Below are positions 25,772 through 34,280 of a stretch of 44,981 bases of DNA, piece by piece (positions within the stretch are counted from its first letter, which is position 1; the number at the start of each line of letters is the position of its first letter). The notes beneath the pieces were generated by a model. The model did no database searches. It worked only from the letters and a program-made list of their open reading frames with translations, and was not told where the DNA came from. The translations under genes were made by a program, and so were the position numbers. Origin of the DNA: JAPUIN01 sp041580375. Its GTDB lineage: Bacteria; Acidobacteriota; Polarisedimenticolia; Gp22-AA2. The stretch spans positions 1-44,981 of the forward strand of contig JBFGDZ010000003.1 in NCBI GenBank assembly GCA_041580375.1, read 5' to 3'.

Positions 25772-28522
25772 TTGGATTCACCCCGGCTCCGTGATCGATG
25801 CCGTGTCCTGACGGGGCTGCTTCTGGTCCTGCCGATCCTCGGTCCGGCTGCCTCTGCGGTCGCGGCGGCGCCGGTCGCGGTCCCCTCCGCCGCCGGGGCG
25901 GAGCCGAGCGCGCCGGAGAGGGAAACGCCCGACTCCGGGGTCACGGGCGACGAGGATTCCGCGGCGCCCGCGGGAGCGGCGCCGCAGGTCGCGTCCGGGA
26001 GCGTCTCGCTGGCCGCGCGGCTCCGTGAGGAGACGGAACGGGCCCGCGCGCATCTCGACGCGCTCGAGAGGATCGCCCGCGAGATGGACGAGGCGCGGTC
26101 CGACGAGCAGGCGTCGGCGGACGCGGCGCTGGATCGCGCCGCCGGGCTGGCGGCGGCGCTGCAGACGATCCCATCGGGGAGCGCGGAGGCGGACCGGCTT
26201 TACGGATCGATCGTCGAGGAGCTCCAGCGTGCGCGACAGCACCTGCGCGAAGCGCTCGGATCGCTGGACGCTCCCTCTGCGATCCCCGCGTTCAAACCGG
26301 CCCTCGACCTGGCGCATCTCAGGGCGCCGGGGGTCGCCGAGGAGCTGGCGGGGCTGGGGCGGATCCTCGGCTCGATCGCCCGGCGTGAGGAGGACCTCCG
26401 CCGGCGCGAGGAGCGCGCGCGACGGGAGGCGGTGGAGGCGCGGGCGCCGCCGGTCGAGCGCCTCAACGCGGTGCGGATCGACGCGCTCCAATCGCTCTCC
26501 CGCCGCGGGCGATCGCGCATCCTCGGCTTCGGATCGGAGGGCATCGCCCAGCTGAGGCGCGAAGTGGCCCACCTGACGCTCGGGGCGCGTCTGTACGTCC
26601 GGACGCGCGTGCCGGATCTCGGGCGGGCCGCGGACGTTCTGAGGGACGGCCCGGTCGTGTGGCGGGCGGCCTTCGTCATTCTCAAAATCATCGTCATCTT
26701 CGTCGTGGCGTTCTACCTGCGGGCGCGGGGCGCCGCGATCGAGGGGGCCGTCCGGAACGCCCTGCGGCCAAGCGGCCGGAGCCGCCCCCCGGGCCGCCGA
26801 TCGGGCGCGCTGATGGAGTCCCTGCGGGTCCTCGCTCCCTGGGCGCTCTTTCTGGCGACCGTGTGGACGCTGAAGCGGGCCATCCCGGAGACCGGCGCGC
26901 GGCCGGAGATCGAGATGCTCTTTCTCATCGCCGTGCTCTACGGTCTCTACCGGCTCTCCATCGACGCGTCGTTCGCCTTCATCGTGCGCACGTCGGGCCG
27001 CTACGGTCTGCGCTTCGACGCCGATCGCACGGCGCTCCTCGTGCGGAGCGTCCGGACGATCCTCCGCGTCGTGTTCGCGATCATCCTGTTTCTCGCGCTT
27101 TCTGTGGAGTTTCTGGGCCGCGGATATCTCTACGTCCAGGCACTGCGATTCGCCTGGATTCTCCTCGGCATCGCCGGAGTCGTGGTGCTCAGCCGCTGGC
27201 GAAGGATCATCGCGCACGCCTATCTCGCCCTGGGGCCCGACGGTCGCCTGAAGGACGCCGTCGGCGCCGCGCGCGATCGCTGGTACGGCGTGTTCGTCGC
27301 CGCCGCCTCGGTCGCCTGGCTGGCCGGGCGGGCTGGCCTCATCCTCGCGCGCGACACCGCGCTGCGCTTCGACCAGATCCGGCGGGCGCTCGCCTTCATG
27401 ACCCGCCGGCGCATGGAGAAGCGCGCCGAGCGCGAGGGATACGCCAGCGGCGACATGGAGGCGCTGCCGCGTCACCTGCGCGAGGCCTTCACGGAGGATC
27501 CGCCGGGCGACGACGCGCTCATCGTGGATCACTTTCCGGGGCTGGACCGGCTCCAGAGCGCGCTCGAGACCTGGCACGGCGAGGGGGGAAGCGGCAGCTT
27601 CCTGCTGACCGGCGAGAGGGGCATGGGGAAGACGACGTGGCTCACCCGCGTCGGTGACGGCTCTCTCCCGGTCGTGCGCTTCGATCTCGACCGGCGCGTT
27701 CTCGCCATCGACGATCTCGTGCGCCTTCTCGGGAGCTCGCTCGCCCCGGATCTCCCGGCCGGAGCGGGCCTGGACCATCTGCGAGCGGCGATCCTCGAGG
27801 GACCGGCCCGGCTCGTCGTCCTGGATCGGGGGCAGCACCTGTTCCTCAGCACGATCGGGGGCTACCGTGCGTACGAAGGATTCATCGATCTCCTGGAGAC
27901 GACGTGCAAGCGCGTCTTCTGGCTGTGCGCCATCGACGCGTTCTCCTGGGATCATCTCGCCGCCGTGCGGCCCGACCTGGGGCTCTTCCGCTGGCATCAG
28001 CCCCTGTCGGGTTGGAGCGAGGAGGAGCTCCGCAATCTCATCCGGGCCCGCCTTCAGGCCAGCGGCGTGGACCTGACTTACGAAAACATTCGATCGGCGT
28101 ACCTGGACGCCGTCTCGGCGGAGGCGCGGCTGCAGCAGCTGGAGGAGGAGTACATGCGGCTTCTGTGGGATTACGCGGACGGGACGCCGCGGGTCGCCCT
28201 GCACTACTGGCTGCACTCCCTGGAGCCGGAAGCGCCCGGCCGCGCCCGGGTCCGCCTCTTCCGGACCCCCGAGGTCGAGGAGGTCGAGCGCTGCGGCGAG
28301 GTCAGCCTCTTCCTGCTGGCGTCGATCATCACGCATGAGAACCTGACCCTGGAGGAGTCCTCGGTGACGACGCGCTATCCCGAGACGCTGTGCCGCATCC
28401 ACACCGATCGTCTCAAGGACATGGGGGTTCTGACCGAAGACGACGGACGGTTCCGCGTGACGACCCACTGGAACCGCGCCGTCATCAGGCTGCTCAAGCG
28501 CAAGAACATGATCTCGGACTGA
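25772..28522 (+). CDS. Membrane-anchored P-loop ATPase with periplasmic coiled coil, MscS-linked
   Basis: 916 residues. TTG start preceded at 5 nt by GGAGGG; a signal peptide follows (LTGLLLVLPILGPAASAVAAA). Residues 35-75 are Ala/Pro-rich, about 80-235 heptad-like and rich in Arg/Glu/Ala (predicted coiled coil), and about 295-525 hold five or six membrane helices. The cytoplasmic part (about 560-916) has Walker A G614ERGMGKT621, a Walker B-like stretch LVVLD685RGQHL with Arg where Glu is usual, a following FWLCAIDAFSWDHL segment, and a C-terminal winged-helix-like region (about 840-916). The N-terminal half resembles the coiled-coil and multi-helix part of large MscS-family channels, but the ATPase stands where the MscS domain would be. 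The MscS domain is encoded separately by the next gene, 10 nt downstream. I do not know a named family. Confidence 0.8.
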   Translation: MDSPRLRDRCRVLTGLLLVLPILGPAASAVAAAPVAVPSAAGAEPSAPERETPDSGVTGDEDSAAPAGAAPQVASGSVSLAARLREETERARAHLDALERIAREMDEARSDEQASADAALDRAAGLAAALQTIPSGSAEADRLYGSIVEELQRARQHLREALGSLDAPSAIPAFKPALDLAHLRAPGVAEELAGLGRILGSIARREEDLRRREERARREAVEARAPPVERLNAVRIDALQSLSRRGRSRILGFGSEGIAQLRREVAHLTLGARLYVRTRVPDLGRAADVLRDGPVVWRAAFVILKIIVIFVVAFYLRARGAAIEGAVRNALRPSGRSRPPGRRSGALMESLRVLAPWALFLATVWTLKRAIPETGARPEIEMLFLIAVLYGLYRLSIDASFAFIVRTSGRYGLRFDADRTALLVRSVRTILRVVFAIILFLALSVEFLGRGYLYVQALRFAWILLGIAGVVVLSRWRRIIAHAYLALGPDGRLKDAVGAARDRWYGVFVAAASVAWLAGRAGLILARDTALRFDQIRRALAFMTRRRMEKRAEREGYASGDMEALPRHLREAFTEDPPGDDALIVDHFPGLDRLQSALETWHGEGGSGSFLLTGERGMGKTTWLTRVGDGSLPVVRFDLDRRVLAIDDLVRLLGSSLAPDLPAGAGLDHLRAAILEGPARLVVLDRGQHLFLSTIGGYRAYEGFIDLLETTCKRVFWLCAIDAFSWDHLAAVRPDLGLFRWHQPLSGWSEEELRNLIRARLQASGVDLTYENIRSAYLDAVSAEARLQQLEEEYMRLLWDYADGTPRVALHYWLHSLEPEAPGRARVRLFRTPEVEEVERCGEVSLFLLASIITHENLTLEESSVTTRYPETLCRIHTDRLKDMGVLTEDDGRFRVTTHWNRAVIRLLKRKNMISD

Positions 28523-28532
28523 GGATCACGCG

Positions 28533-29336
28533 ATGAACGGCGAGACCGACATCCTGCAGTTTCTGAGGCCGGGCCGGATCCCGTACGCCCTCATCATCCT
28601 GCTCGTCACGGTCGTCGCGGCGCGCCTTCTCACGCAGGGTCTCGGTCGACTGGGGCGCCGCTTCGAGGATCGGCGGCTCACCATTCACCAGGTCGGCTCC
28701 TTTCTGCGCTTCGGCATCTACCTCCTGGGCGGGATCGGCGCCCTCGCGACGATCGTGGTGCTCACGCCTGAGGTCCTGCTGGCCATCGGCGGCACCGTGG
28801 CGGTTTCCATCGGGTTCGCCATCAAGGATCTGGTCGCCTCGCTCATCGCCGGTCTGATCATCCTGATGGACAAGCCGTTCCAGGTGGGGGATCGGGTCAC
28901 CTTCGGGGAGCACTACGGGGAGATCCGCCACATCGGTCTTCGATCGATCCGGCTCGTCACTCTCGAGGATTCCCAGGTGACGATCCCGAACAACAAATTC
29001 CTCACCGACGTCGTCGTGTCGGGCAACGCCGGGTCGGTCGAGATGATGATCTCGATCGACTTCCACATCGGCATGGATCAGGACGTGAGCCGGGCGAAGA
29101 CGATCGTCCGCGAGGCGCTCACGACCAGCCGGTACGCCCATTCGAGGCGCCCCTGGAGCGTCACCGTCAGCGAGGTGGTTCGGGACAGCCACTTCGCCGT
29201 TCGCCTGCGTGCCAAGGGGTACGTGCTGGACGTGCGGTTCGAGAAGGCGTTCGAGACCGACGTCACGGAGCGCGTGCTGGCCGAGTTCCGCGCGGCCGGC
29301 ATCGCCCCTCCGGCCGTCCTGCACCGCGGATCCTGA
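28533..29336 (+). CDS. Small MscS-family mechanosensitive ion channel
   Basis: 267 residues. Three hydrophobic segments (about 15-35, 57-77, 80-112) lead into the pore helix rich in Gly/Ala (LLAIGGTVAVSIGFAIKDLV), followed by the MscS beta domain (FQVGDRVTF, GEIRHIGLRSIRLVTLEDSQ, VTIPNNKFL). The length is near that of E. coli MscS. It starts 10 nt after the ATPase stop, so the two are almost certainly one transcript. It would release solutes on hypo-osmotic membrane tension; the ATPase partner suggests added energy- or signal-dependent gating, which is inference. Confidence 0.93.
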   Translation: MNGETDILQFLRPGRIPYALIILLVTVVAARLLTQGLGRLGRRFEDRRLTIHQVGSFLRFGIYLLGGIGALATIVVLTPEVLLAIGGTVAVSIGFAIKDLVASLIAGLIILMDKPFQVGDRVTFGEHYGEIRHIGLRSIRLVTLEDSQVTIPNNKFLTDVVVSGNAGSVEMMISIDFHIGMDQDVSRAKTIVREALTTSRYAHSRRPWSVTVSEVVRDSHFAVRLRAKGYVLDVRFEKAFETDVTERVLAEFRAAGIAPPAVLHRGS

Positions 29337-29374
29337 GCCGGCCCGGCGCCGTCGGGTGGGCATACGAGAAGCCG

Positions 29375-30718
29375 ATGGTCATCGAGGACTCCGACGGGCA
29401 TCGATCCCGCCGGGACCGCCTGCCGCCGCGGCGCGTCCCGATCCTGTACTTCGGTTGCGCGCATTTCGGCCTCCTCCTGGCCCTGGCGGTGATCGCGCTT
29501 CATCCCGTCGAGATGTCGGGATTCTTCTACCAACCGCGCGCGTTCGCGGTAGTCCATCTCATCACCCTCGGCTGGATCAGCGGGTCGATCCTCGGCTCGC
29601 TCTACGTCGTGGGTCCCCTGGCCCTCCGGACGCCGATGCCCGAAGGCCGCGCGGACCTCCTCGCGTTCGCCCTGTTCGTCGTCGGCGTCGCCGGGATGGC
29701 GGGTCACTTCTGGATCGGCGAGTACGCGGGACTGGCCTGGTCCTCAGGATCGGCGATCGCCGGCATCGGCATCGTCGCGGCCCGGTGCCTCCCGCGGATC
29801 GCCCGCGCGCCGATCCCGGCGGCCGTCAAGGCGCATGTCGTCCTCGCCTTCGTGAACGTTCTCGCGACCGGCCTCTTCGGGCTTCTGCTGGGCCTCGACA
29901 GGGTCGCACCCTTCATGGCGTGGGAGCCGCTGGACAGGGCCTACGCGCACGCCCACCTGGCGGCCCTCGGCTGGGCCGTCATGATGGTGATCGGCGTGGG
30001 CTATCGATTGATCCCGATGCTGCTGCCGTCTCCGATGCCGCGGGGAGCGTCCCTTCTCGCCACCGCCGTCCTGGTTCAGATCGGCGCCGCGGGGCTGTTC
30101 TGGTGCTTCCTCGCGCGGTATCCGTTGCTGCCGGTTTTCGCGATCGCCGGCGCCGGCGGCCTCCTCGCCTTCATCCTGCAGATCCGCTGGATGCTGAAGC
30201 GCCCGCGGCGGCCGCCGGCCGGGCTGCGCCGTCCCGACTACGGGGTCCGGCACGCGCTGCAGGCGATCGGCTACGCGGCCCTCTGCGCCGCGATCGGGGT
30301 GGGGCTGAGCATCTGGCCGCGCACCGATGCCTCATTGAGAGTCGCGGGGGTCTACGGGATCCTGGGGCTGATCGGGTTCCTGGCCAGGATCGTCGTCGGC
30401 GTGGAGGGCCGGATCCTGCCGATGTTCGCGTCGGTCCGGTCCAATCTCGATCGCGGGGCCTGCGTCCCGGCGCCCGATCCCCACAGGATGGCCGATCGCC
30501 GCGTCGAGATCACCGCGTATTACGGCTGGACGCTCGGGATCCCCGTCCTGGCGACGGGATTCCTCGTTCAGGCGCCCTGGCTGCTCGGTACGGGCGCGGT
30601 CGTGCTGCTGGCGGCGGCGGGCCTGGGAGCATTCAACACGGCCAGGATTCTTCGGCACGCCTTCCCGCGGGCCGGTCGATCGGGATCCATCTCCACGGTC
30701 TCTTTTCCGGAACCATGA
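29375..30718 (+). CDS. Polytopic membrane protein, NnrS / heme-copper oxidase subunit I-like
   Basis: 447 residues with about 12 hydrophobic helices. Conserved-looking His residues sit at helix positions (CAHFGLLL, FAVVHLITLGW, AYAHAHLAALGW), a layout seen in NnrS proteins and in single-subunit relatives of heme-copper oxidase subunit I. The region GYRLIPMLLP and GIGVVGR-like LARIVVGVEGRILPM support that broad superfamily. The ligands for a complete binuclear centre cannot be identified, and no accessory cytochrome genes are adjacent. Possible role: heme- or copper-binding membrane protein in nitric-oxide or redox stress. Follows MscS after 38 nt. Confidence 0.55.
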   Translation: MVIEDSDGHRSRRDRLPPRRVPILYFGCAHFGLLLALAVIALHPVEMSGFFYQPRAFAVVHLITLGWISGSILGSLYVVGPLALRTPMPEGRADLLAFALFVVGVAGMAGHFWIGEYAGLAWSSGSAIAGIGIVAARCLPRIARAPIPAAVKAHVVLAFVNVLATGLFGLLLGLDRVAPFMAWEPLDRAYAHAHLAALGWAVMMVIGVGYRLIPMLLPSPMPRGASLLATAVLVQIGAAGLFWCFLARYPLLPVFAIAGAGGLLAFILQIRWMLKRPRRPPAGLRRPDYGVRHALQAIGYAALCAAIGVGLSIWPRTDASLRVAGVYGILGLIGFLARIVVGVEGRILPMFASVRSNLDRGACVPAPDPHRMADRRVEITAYYGWTLGIPVLATGFLVQAPWLLGTGAVVLLAAAGLGAFNTARILRHAFPRAGRSGSISTVSFPEP

Positions 30719-30727
30719 AGGTCCCCG

Positions 30728-31372
30728 ATGCGTCAGGATCATGTGAGCGGCGGAACGGGGACGGCCCGCGGGGCCCCCGGGGCGCCGGACGGGGGATCGG
30801 AGTCGGGATTGGGGGACCCTGAGACGCTCCTGGAACGCTGCCGGCGGGGGGACGACCTCGCCTGGGAGGCGTTCGTGCGCCGGCACCAGTCGCGCGTCTA
30901 CGCCGTGGCCTGGCACTACATGCGCAACGCGGAGGACGCCCGGGACGCCGCGCAGGAGATCTTCATCCGCATCTACCGGAGGCTCGACTCGTTCCGCGGC
31001 GAGGAGGCGTTCCTGCCCTGGATGCTCCGGCTCGCCCGCAACGCCTGCATCGACGCCATCCGGAAGCGCAGGGCGCGTCCTCCCGCATCGGACGTCGCCG
31101 TGGAGGAGGCGGATCGGCTGCCGGCAACCGGCCCGACGCCCGAGGAGATGACCGCGTCCCGGTCGAGCCGGGATCTGCTCTACCGCGCGCTCGACCGGAT
31201 GAGCGAGTCGGACCGGGAGATCCTGCTCCTGAAGGAGATCCAGGGTCTGAAGGTGGAGGAGGTCGCTCAGCTGCTTGGGATCCCGACCGGCACGGTGAAG
31301 TCCCGCTGCAATCGTGCGCGCATCGAGCTGGCCGCGAGGGTGCGCCGGCTCGATCCGTCGTATGGAGTCTGA
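30728..31372 (+). CDS. ECF-type RNA polymerase sigma factor
   Basis: 214 residues. After a Gly-rich N-terminal tail of about 30 residues, sigma region 2 (AWEAFVRRHQSRVYAVAWHYMRN, then DAAQEIFIRIYRRLDSFRGE) and region 4 (SESDREILLLKEIQGLKVEEVAQLLGIPTGTVKSRCNRAR) are clear. No region 3, as expected of extracytoplasmic-function sigma factors. It precedes a double-zinc-finger anti-sigma gene, giving a classical sigma/anti-sigma pair. Starts 10 nt after the preceding membrane protein gene. Confidence 0.95.
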   Translation: MRQDHVSGGTGTARGAPGAPDGGSESGLGDPETLLERCRRGDDLAWEAFVRRHQSRVYAVAWHYMRNAEDARDAAQEIFIRIYRRLDSFRGEEAFLPWMLRLARNACIDAIRKRRARPPASDVAVEEADRLPATGPTPEEMTASRSSRDLLYRALDRMSESDREILLLKEIQGLKVEEVAQLLGIPTGTVKSRCNRARIELAARVRRLDPSYGV

Positions 31373-31395
31373 GTGACGGAATTGGAGTGACGATC

Positions 31396-32262
31396 GTGGA
31401 CTGCAACGCCTTCATCGAGCGCCTGGACGATCTGATCGAGGATCGCCTGGAGGAGACCGTTGCGCTCGAGGCACGCGGGCACGCGGAGGGCTGCCCGGCG
31501 TGCCGGGACCTCATGGAGGCGGCCCGCGGGGCGATGCTCCACCGCACGATGGAGGCCCCGCCCGGGCTCCTCGAAGCGATCCTGCTGCGCACGAGCGGGC
31601 CGGCCTGCGCGAGCGCGCGGGATCGCCTGTGCGGCTTCGTGGACGGCGCGCTCGCTCGACAGGACGCGGACCTCGTGCGGATGCACCTGGACGGCTGCAC
31701 CGGGTGCGCCGGCATCTCGGGGGCGCTGTCGCGGCTGGCTATCGATCTGCCAGAACTGGCATGGCGGCAGCCCGACGAGAGCCTCGTGGAGGGCGTCCTG
31801 TCGCGGACGAGCCGGCGCGCCGCATGGAGACCGGGGCGGGCCGTCGCGCTGGCGTGGGACCGCTGGATGCGGAGGCCCCGGTTCGCCTGGGAGGGGGCCT
31901 ACATCGGCACCGTCTTTCTGATGCTCGTGTTCGGGATCCCCGACGCCCCCCTGGCGGGGGTGCCGCGCCGGGCCCTGGAGCTGGTGCGCGCCGAATCGAT
32001 CGAGGGGCTCGCCGCGCCGGCGCGGGATCTCCCACCGCGCGTCGAATCGGGCGCGCGAACGATCTGGACGGCGGCGCGCGGCGCCCTCCTCGACCCCGCG
32101 CGGGCGCTCGCGTCCGACCTGGCAGCCCATTCGGCGTCCGCGGCCGAGAGCGCGCGGGAGAAACTTGGAACCACCTGGGACCGGCTCACGTCCGGAAATG
32201 AGAGAGACGAAAGCGAACGGCCGGACGATGCGGCCGGCACGGAAGGGGGAGAGAAAGAATGA
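31396..32262 (+). CDS. Anti-sigma factor with two zinc-finger (ZAS/HC2) domains
   Basis: 288 residues from the GTG at 31396 (GGAG 8 nt upstream); a GTG at 31387 is an alternative. Two HxxxCxxC zinc-binding motifs, H29-AEG-C33-PA-C36 and a second MHLDGCTGC about 70 residues later, mark tandem anti-sigma zinc fingers. A single membrane segment (AYIGTVFLMLVFGIP) near residue 175 places the rest outside the cytoplasm, with an Ala/Arg/Glu-rich helical tail. It should hold the ECF sigma factor of the preceding gene in check at the inner membrane. Its stop overlaps the next gene by 4 nt (ATGA). Confidence 0.88.
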   Translation: MDCNAFIERLDDLIEDRLEETVALEARGHAEGCPACRDLMEAARGAMLHRTMEAPPGLLEAILLRTSGPACASARDRLCGFVDGALARQDADLVRMHLDGCTGCAGISGALSRLAIDLPELAWRQPDESLVEGVLSRTSRRAAWRPGRAVALAWDRWMRRPRFAWEGAYIGTVFLMLVFGIPDAPLAGVPRRALELVRAESIEGLAAPARDLPPRVESGARTIWTAARGALLDPARALASDLAAHSASAAESAREKLGTTWDRLTSGNERDESERPDDAAGTEGGEKE

Positions 32263-32852
32263 ACACGACGCAGGAACCGACGACGGGTTACCGGGCCTCC
32301 GGCGCGGAGGCGCAGTCGGGATCGTACGCTCAGGGGCCGTCGGCAGCCCCGCCGGCCGGCGCCTACGCGCGCGATCCGCGCGCCAAGTCGCCGGCGCTCG
32401 CCGCCGTGCTGTCGGCGTTCCCGGGGCTGGGTCAGGTCTACGTCGGCTATTACCAGAGGGGGTTCATCAACGCGCTGGTGATCGCGGGGCTCATCACGCT
32501 CCTGGCGAGCGGACAATTCGGGACGCTCATTCCCCTGATCGCCCTCTTCATGTCGTTTTACTGGCTCTACAACATCATCGACGCGGCGCGCCGGGCGACC
32601 TTCTACAACGAGGCCCTCCTCGGTCGATCCGTCATCGATCCGCCGCGCGAGTTCGAAAAACCGGGCCGGCGCGGCTCGATCGCGGGCGGCGTCTCCCTCT
32701 TCGTCGCGGGCACCCTGCTCCTGATGAACACCCGCTTCGGCATGTCGCTCGTCTGGATCGAGGACTGGTGGCCCGCCGGCCTGATGCTCTTCGGCGCCTA
32801 CCTCGTCTACCGCGCGGTGCAGGAACGTCCGAAAACTCCATCGTCCGAGTAG
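32259..32852 (+). CDS. Small membrane protein (TM2/DUF5668-like)
   Basis: 197 residues. A 40-residue Ala/Gly/Ser/Pro-rich cytoplasmic-like N-terminus is followed by a TM2-type segment (ALAAVLSAFPGLGQVYVGYY, then GFINALVIAGLITLL), two further hydrophobic stretches, and a final DUF5668-like helix pair (GVSLFVAGTLLLMN, WWPAGLMLFGAYLVYRAV). Translationally coupled to the anti-sigma gene by the ATGA overlap, so it is probably the third gene of the sigma operon and may form part of the envelope-stress response. No enzymatic motif. Confidence 0.82.
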   Translation: MNTTQEPTTGYRASGAEAQSGSYAQGPSAAPPAGAYARDPRAKSPALAAVLSAFPGLGQVYVGYYQRGFINALVIAGLITLLASGQFGTLIPLIALFMSFYWLYNIIDAARRATFYNEALLGRSVIDPPREFEKPGRRGSIAGGVSLFVAGTLLLMNTRFGMSLVWIEDWWPAGLMLFGAYLVYRAVQERPKTPSSE

Positions 32853-32954
32853 GAGCGGTCCACCCGACCTCCCCGCGGGATCGGGTTGCATCTTGAGATA
32901 GCATAGCCTCGCGCGCGTCCATGAGCGCGTCTCCGGATCCGGCGAGGTGCCCGC

Positions 32955-34154
32955 GTGTTTCTGCCGATCGGCGACAGTCCCAATCCCCCGGGCAGACCGT
33001 GGGTGACCTATGGGCTGATCGCCGTGAACGTGTCCGTCTATCTGCTGCTCGTGCCGCTCGCCTTCCGGGCGCCCGATCCGGGGGACCCGGCATTTCTCGA
33101 CTACGTCCGGACGATCGCCGAGGAGCGCAACCTCTCGATCCCCCTGGTGCGCCAGGTGGCCCGGCAGCTGTCCGAGTACGACCTGGTCGTCTACCGCCAC
33201 GGGTTCAAGCCGGCGTCGCCGTCGCTCGTCGACATCCTGACCTCGATGTTCCTGCACGGGGGGTTCATGCACCTGTTCGGGAACATGCTGTTCCTCTGGA
33301 TCTACGGCGACAACGTCGAGCACCGGATGGGACGCCTGCGCTTCCTGCTGGCCTATCTGGGGACGGGCGCCGCGGCGTCGATGGGCGACGCCGTGCTCAG
33401 GATCGGATCGGGGATCCCGTCGGTCGGCGCCTCGGGCGCCATCTCGGGCGTTTTGGGCCTCTACTTTCTCTGGTTCCCCCGCAATCGCGTGCGGATGTGG
33501 GTCTTTCTCTTTCCGCTCATCTACGACGTCATCGAATTGCCGGCGCGCTGGGTGCTCGGCTTCTACATCGTCGCGCAGAACCTCCTGCCGCTGCTCCTGA
33601 CCGCGGGCGGGGGCGGGGTCTCGTACGGAGCGCACATCGGCGGCTTCGCGGCGGGCGCCGTTCTGGCGCTGGCCCTCGACCGGCTCACAATCGGCCGGCC
33701 CGAGAAGGACGTGCGGCGCCGCCCCGCGGGGGCCGCGCCGGCCGGAGCGGGCGGGGCGGCCCGCGCGATCCGGGCCGCCATGGAGGAGGGGCGCTGGGAG
33801 GTCGCGGCGGAGTGGTTCTTCAACACGCCGCACGCCCACACGCGCGGCGCCCTCAGCCCGTGGGAGAAGATCGCGCTCGGCCGGGCGCTGGAGGAGCACG
33901 ATCACCCGCGCGGCGCCCTCGCCGCGTACCAGCGCGCGCTCGCCGATCATCCTGCGGGACCGGGGCGTGCCGCGGCGCACCTGGGCGCGGCGCGCGTGCT
34001 GATGGGGCCGATGAGAAACCCGACCGGCGCCTACCAGCATCTCTACGCCGCGCTGGAGGAGGATCCGACGCCGGACGAGATCGCGATGGCGCGCGCGCTC
34101 CTGACCGATCTGGCGCGGCTGGTGAAGAGCGTCCCCCGGCGGCTGCCGCACTGA
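32955..34154 (+). CDS. Rhomboid-family intramembrane serine protease with helical-repeat C-terminus
   Basis: 399 residues from GTG. Rhomboid core (about 10-250) with HGGFMHLFGNMLFLWIYGDN, catalytic Ser160 in VGAS160GAISG and His227 in GAH227IGG. The first loop is long (about 35-90). After about residue 250 a TPR-like helical extension (about 280-385) with Ala-rich helices (WEVAAEWFF, GALAAYQRALADHPAG) follows, perhaps a substrate or partner platform. Rhomboids cleave membrane-anchored proteins within the bilayer; the nearby membrane-anchored anti-sigma factor is a conceivable substrate but proximity is the only argument. Confidence 0.92.
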   Translation: MFLPIGDSPNPPGRPWVTYGLIAVNVSVYLLLVPLAFRAPDPGDPAFLDYVRTIAEERNLSIPLVRQVARQLSEYDLVVYRHGFKPASPSLVDILTSMFLHGGFMHLFGNMLFLWIYGDNVEHRMGRLRFLLAYLGTGAAASMGDAVLRIGSGIPSVGASGAISGVLGLYFLWFPRNRVRMWVFLFPLIYDVIELPARWVLGFYIVAQNLLPLLLTAGGGGVSYGAHIGGFAAGAVLALALDRLTIGRPEKDVRRRPAGAAPAGAGGAARAIRAAMEEGRWEVAAEWFFNTPHAHTRGALSPWEKIALGRALEEHDHPRGALAAYQRALADHPAGPGRAAAHLGAARVLMGPMRNPTGAYQHLYAALEEDPTPDEIAMARALLTDLARLVKSVPRRLPH

Positions 34155-34280
34155 GCGCCGGACGCGAGTCGTTCCCGTGCGCGGCGCCGCCCGAGTTTGA
34201 TGTAACCTAGGGCATTCCAGAGGTACGTCAGGCAGACCGCAGCGGGCCCGCCGCGCCGGGCCGAAGAATTCGGAGGCACG

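Noticed and set aside
25778..28468. An 896-codon open frame on the minus strand across the ATPase gene
   Set aside because: It is a mirror of the plus-strand codon bias in GC-rich DNA, rich in Arg/Pro with no domain, while the plus strand shows a signal peptide and Walker motifs.
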